Shown piece after piece: positions 61,397 to 64,000 of a stretch of DNA of 64,000 nt; position 1 is the first letter of the stretch; each line of letters begins with the position of its first letter. The DNA comes from CAZVQX01 sp964629735. Lineage in GTDB: Bacteria > Bacillota_I > Bacilli_A > RF39 > UBA660. The translations under genes and the position numbers were made by a program. The stretch lies in contig CAZVQX010000003.1 in assembly GCA_964629735.1 (NCBI GenBank), positions 1 through 64,000 of the forward strand, in the 5' to 3' direction. The notes under the pieces are model-generated. The model saw only the letters and a program-made list of their open reading frames with translations, searched no databases and was not told where the DNA came from.

Positions 61397-61636
61397 GTGG
61401 AAATAATAAATCAATTTCGCTCCTATCTATTGGAAGAAGAGTTCAAAATTAATATTTTTAAAAATAAGATTAATATAATAAACTATAAAAATATAGTTCA
61501 TTTTGACGTTAATAAAGTAATAGTAAATTATGATGAAGGAATGATTATAGTTCAGGGTGAGAATTTGGTTGTTTCCAAGTTATTAAATGATGAAGTTTTA
61601 ATAACAGGAATTATCAAAAAAATAGAACTGAGGTAA
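61397..61636 (+). CDS. yqfC: Sporulation protein YqfC
   Basis: 79 residues, GTG start with AGGTGATA upstream. NIINYKNIVHFDVNKVIVNYDEGMIIVQGENLVVSKLLNDEVLITGIIKKIEL is the YabP/YqfC beta-domain pattern. In Bacilli yqfC and yqfD are mother-cell genes expressed together during sporulation. yqfD follows after 3 nt. Confidence 0.9.
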   Translation: MEIINQFRSYLLEEEFKINIFKNKINIINYKNIVHFDVNKVIVNYDEGMIIVQGENLVVSKLLNDEVLITGIIKKIELR

Positions 61637-61639
61637 TTT

Positions 61640-62821
61640 ATGAAAAATAATTTTATAAATAAATTACAACATAAACTTTTAATTCATGTGAAAGGAAAAA
61701 ATATTAATCGATTTATTAAGCGGTTATCTGATAATAAAATTGAATTGTTAAACATAAATATAATAAATAAAAACGAAGTAAATATTATCGTTAAAGAAAA
61801 AGATTTTAATAAAATAAAGGATTTAAAAACTGTTTATGATATATCTATAATAGAAGTCCTTGGTATGCTTCAAGTAAAAAAAATAATTAACCAAAATAAA
61901 ATAATGTTAACTATTTTTGTATTGGGAATATTTTTATTAATATTTCTAACAAATATTGTTTTTGATGTAGAAGTAGTTCATACTAATAGGGAACTTCGTG
62001 AATATCTTATTTATGAACTTTCTCAAGAAAATATAAAACCATTTCAATTCAAACTAAATTATCAACAACTTCAAAAAATAAAAGAAAAAATTATTAATGA
62101 AAATAAAGATCGGATTGAATGGTTAGAAATTGAAAATGTAGGGACTAAGTATATTGTAAGGGTTGAAGAAAGGCGGTTACCAACCCCGAAGATCAAACCT
62201 CAGAACCGTCATATTGTTTCAAAGAAAAGTGCTATTATAAAAAAAATTGAGGCTAAATCGGGCGAAGTTATTAGAGAGGTTAATGATTATGTTAAACCGG
62301 GTGATATTATCATTTCTGGGCAAATAAAATTATACGATAACATAAAAAGTATTATTCCGGCTGAGGGGCAGGTATACGGTGAGGTTTGGTACGAGACAAA
62401 AGTTACATATCCATTATTTAAAAAAGAAGAAAAAGTTTTGCCTTCTAATAAAAAAGTGTTGGTTTTACAATTTTTAAATAAAAAAATTGAGTTTTTTAAT
62501 TTAAAGCCTTATAAAAATAAAAAAAGTAATGAGAAAATAATAATAAAAAGTAATTTATTACCATTGATATTATACATGGATAATCAACAAGAAACTGAAA
62601 TAGTTGAAGAAATAATTACATTTGATGAAGCAATATCTCGAGCTGTTGAGGTTGGACGAAGAAAAATAGAAGAAAAATTAAAGCGAGAAGAATATATAAT
62701 TAGTCAAAAAAGTTTGAAAATTGACGCTAAAAGTAGTAAAATGATAGTAGATATATTCTTTGTTGTTTATGAAGATATAACCAATTACCAAGAAATCAAA
62801 GAAGAAACAGAAGAATCTTAG
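61640..62821 (+). CDS. yqfD: Sporulation protein YqfD
   Basis: 393 residues, membrane helix at about 90-110, flanked by an N-terminal cytosolic domain (KLLIHVKGKNINRFIKRLSDNKIELLNI) and a large outer domain (EIENVGTKYIVRVEERRLP, KSGEVIREVNDYVKPGDIIISGQIK). Matches stage IV sporulation protein YqfD in size and order. Follows yqfC as in Bacillus. Next gene in Bacillus would be phoH; here a VanZ-family gene is found. Confidence 0.95.
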   Translation: MKNNFINKLQHKLLIHVKGKNINRFIKRLSDNKIELLNINIINKNEVNIIVKEKDFNKIKDLKTVYDISIIEVLGMLQVKKIINQNKIMLTIFVLGIFLLIFLTNIVFDVEVVHTNRELREYLIYELSQENIKPFQFKLNYQQLQKIKEKIINENKDRIEWLEIENVGTKYIVRVEERRLPTPKIKPQNRHIVSKKSAIIKKIEAKSGEVIREVNDYVKPGDIIISGQIKLYDNIKSIIPAEGQVYGEVWYETKVTYPLFKKEEKVLPSNKKVLVLQFLNKKIEFFNLKPYKNKKSNEKIIIKSNLLPLILYMDNQQETEIVEEIITFDEAISRAVEVGRRKIEEKLKREEYIISQKSLKIDAKSSKMIVDIFFVVYEDITNYQEIKEETEES

Positions 62822-62835
62822 AATTGAGGAATAAA

Positions 62836-63429
62836 ATGAAGTCGACAATAACAATGCTATTTAATGAAATATGGCCGATGATCTTGATTTTTAGTGTAGT
62901 ATTAGTAACTTTAAGAATTACTTATGTTTTAAAGAATAAAGTGAAATTTGTATTATATAAAGAACTAATTTATTTAGGCTTTATTATTTATATAATGTTA
63001 TTGTTTAATACTGTTACATTTAAAGATGTAACTTGGTCAACAGCTAATTATACTCCGTTCAAAGAAATTTTCCGTTATTCAATTGGTAGTGCAAAGTTTT
63101 ATAGAAACGTTATTGGCAATATGATAATGTTTATGCCATATGGTTTTTTTATTTCTTACTTTCTAAAATTAAAGAAGCCTTATTTAGTTTTTTTGTTATC
63201 ATTAATAGTTTCAATTACGATTGAAACTACCCAGTTAGTAATTGGACGAGTCTTTGATGTCGATGATATATTGTTAAATGTCTTTGGCGCTCTTTTAGGT
63301 TATTTTATTTATAAAGTTATGGATTATTTTTATGGGAAAGCCCCGTCATTCTTGAAAAAAGATTATATATATAATATAATTACAGTGCTCGCGCTTTTCT
63401 TTTTAGCATATTTGTTATGGGGTGTTTAA
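62836..63429 (+). CDS. VanZ-family membrane protein
   Basis: 197 residues from the ATG at 62836 (GAGGA 5 nt upstream). Four to five helices with the VanZ pattern: LLFNTVTF near the start, NYTPFKEIF, NVIGNMIMFMPYGFFI, ETTQLVIGRVFDVDDILLNVFGALLGYF. Family members affect resistance to glycopeptides and lipid bilayer changes, function unclear. Sits where phoH-pgpH occur in B. subtilis. Overlap with ybeY reading frame is absent; 1 nt gap. Confidence 0.92.
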   Translation: MKSTITMLFNEIWPMILIFSVVLVTLRITYVLKNKVKFVLYKELIYLGFIIYIMLLFNTVTFKDVTWSTANYTPFKEIFRYSIGSAKFYRNVIGNMIMFMPYGFFISYFLKLKKPYLVFLLSLIVSITIETTQLVIGRVFDVDDILLNVFGALLGYFIYKVMDYFYGKAPSFLKKDYIYNIITVLALFFLAYLLWGV

Positions 63430-63430
63430 T

Positions 63431-63877
63431 TTGAATAATTTTAGTATTTTTAATGAAAGCGGACAAACTATTAATGAATTAATAGAAATTGAAAAATTAA
63501 TTGAATATTATTTGAAACAAGAAAATTTAAAAAACATTATTTTTAATGTTATAATTGTCGATGATAGTAAAATAAAAGAAATAAATAAAACATACCGCCA
63601 TATTAATAATGTTACTGATGTTATTAGTTTTGCGTTAGAAGATAATCAAGATATTAAATATGATGACTTTCGCTTATTAGGTGATATTTATATATCAATA
63701 GATACAGCTAAAAGACAGGCAATAGAATATAATCACAGTTTATTAAGAGAACTATCATTTTTGACAATACATGGAATATTACATTTGTTAGGATATGATC
63801 ATATGGAACCAGAAGAAGAAAAAATAATGTTTGAGAAACAGGAGTTGATTTTAAATGGATATGGAATTGAGAAATAA
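63431..63877 (+). CDS. ybeY: Endoribonuclease YbeY
   Basis: 148 residues from the TTG at 63431 (GGGGTG upstream; the in-frame GTG at 63422 lies inside that RBS). Zinc motif HGILHLLGYDH (H-G-x-L-H-L-x-G-Y-D-H) near residues 114-124 and RHINNVTDVISFAL are diagnostic. Acts in 16S rRNA 3' processing and ribosome quality control. dgkA overlaps its end by 23 nt. Confidence 0.95.
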   Translation: MNNFSIFNESGQTINELIEIEKLIEYYLKQENLKNIIFNVIIVDDSKIKEINKTYRHINNVTDVISFALEDNQDIKYDDFRLLGDIYISIDTAKRQAIEYNHSLLRELSFLTIHGILHLLGYDHMEPEEEKIMFEKQELILNGYGIEK

Positions 63878-64000
63878 ACAAAAAAAAAGAGGTTGGAAAA
63901 GATTTGTAAATAGTTTTAAATATTCTTTTCAAGGATTACAATATGCTTATAAAGCAGAACAGAGTTTAATGATTCATGGAATGGCTGTAATATTAGTAAT
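63855..64000 (+). CDS. dgkA: Diacylglycerol kinase / undecaprenol kinase DgkA, N-terminal part
   Basis: The gene runs off the window; 48 residues are visible. Start ATG at 63855 (or 63861), inside ybeY. A basic segment (KQKKRGWKRFVNSFKYSFQGLQYA) then KAEQSLMIHGMAVILV, matching the start of the Gram-positive DgkA/UndK family (KAE.N..IH). The order ybeY-dgkA is standard in Firmicutes. Confidence 0.88.
   Translation, partial: MDMELRNKQKKRGWKRFVNSFKYSFQGLQYAYKAEQSLMIHGMAVILV

Noticed and set aside
1..64000. Mycoplasma-type code (UGA = Trp)
   Set aside because: Genes end in TGA (for example the lipoprotein at 30966), Trp is TGG throughout, and prfB keeps its UGA-dependent frameshift.
1..64000. 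tRNA genes, insertion sequences, prophage
   Set aside because: I saw no tRNA clover-leaf blocks, transposases, integrases or terminal inverted repeats when reading both strands; a covariance or profile search could still find a degenerate one.

Overview
The window is a continuous, gene-dense piece of a low-GC (roughly 28-30 percent by eye) Firmicutes chromosome. It carries about 60 genes, mostly on the + strand, with short AT-rich gaps and strong AGGAGG/AGGTG-type ribosome binding sites. Gene order repeatedly matches Bacillus: spoVID-ysxE, gpsB-rnpB, rodZ-pgsA-(no cinA)-recA-rny, rpsT/gpr-spoIIP-yqxA, ytxG-ytxH, yunB near yutD, prfB-ftsEX, pheST and yqfC-yqfD-ybeY-dgkA. The anaerobic NrdDG reductase and an Rnf-type operon point to a strict anaerobe. 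Several sporulation genes (spoVID, ysxE, gpr, spoIIP, yqxA, sspI, yunB, yqfC, yqfD, a KinB-like kinase) point to an endospore former. TGA is a real stop here and prfB carries its autoregulatory frameshift, so this is not a Mycoplasma-type code. My best guess is an uncultured gut-type Bacilli lineage (RF39/Erysipelotrichales-like); the placement is an inference.

Layout. 1-1544 is the end of a large repeat-rich surface protein. 1.7-12 kb holds lon, spore coat genes, a pilin-like surface protein, gpsB, the RNase P RNA and rodZ-pgsA-recA-rny. 12-24 kb holds a degenerate NodB-fold protein, nrdDG behind a structured leader region, a second pilin-like protein, cardiolipin synthase, rodA, an EIIB-like membrane protein, a histidine kinase, a transglutaminase-like protein and rpsT. 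24-36 kb is rich in sporulation and envelope genes. 36-44 kb holds a tail-anchored HEXXH protein, prfB-ftsEX, a P-type ATPase, a ZIP transporter and dinB. 44-50 kb holds tex, small envelope proteins and an ABC-F ATPase. 50-54.4 kb is an unusual Rnf operon. 54.4-59 kb holds a lipoprotein and the T-box-controlled pheST operon. 59-61 kb is murT-gatD on the - strand. 61-64 kb is the yqfCD-ybeY-dgkA cluster.

Main discoveries. (1) A rearranged Rnf complex: RnfD is fused to a C-terminal RnfG-like FMN domain, RnfB is cut down to its anchor plus the first four-cysteine motif, and two previously uncalled micro-genes (30 and 35 aa, the latter ending in a CxxCxxCxxC tail) are interleaved and translationally coupled. 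(2) A GatD homologue that has lost both the nucleophilic Cys and the His. (3) An ABC-F protein in which every element of one composite ATP site is altered. (4) SOS boxes at recA and dinB. (5) A family of pilin-like and repeat proteins sharing a C-terminal domain. (6) A tail-anchored, cytosolic-looking HEXXH protein.
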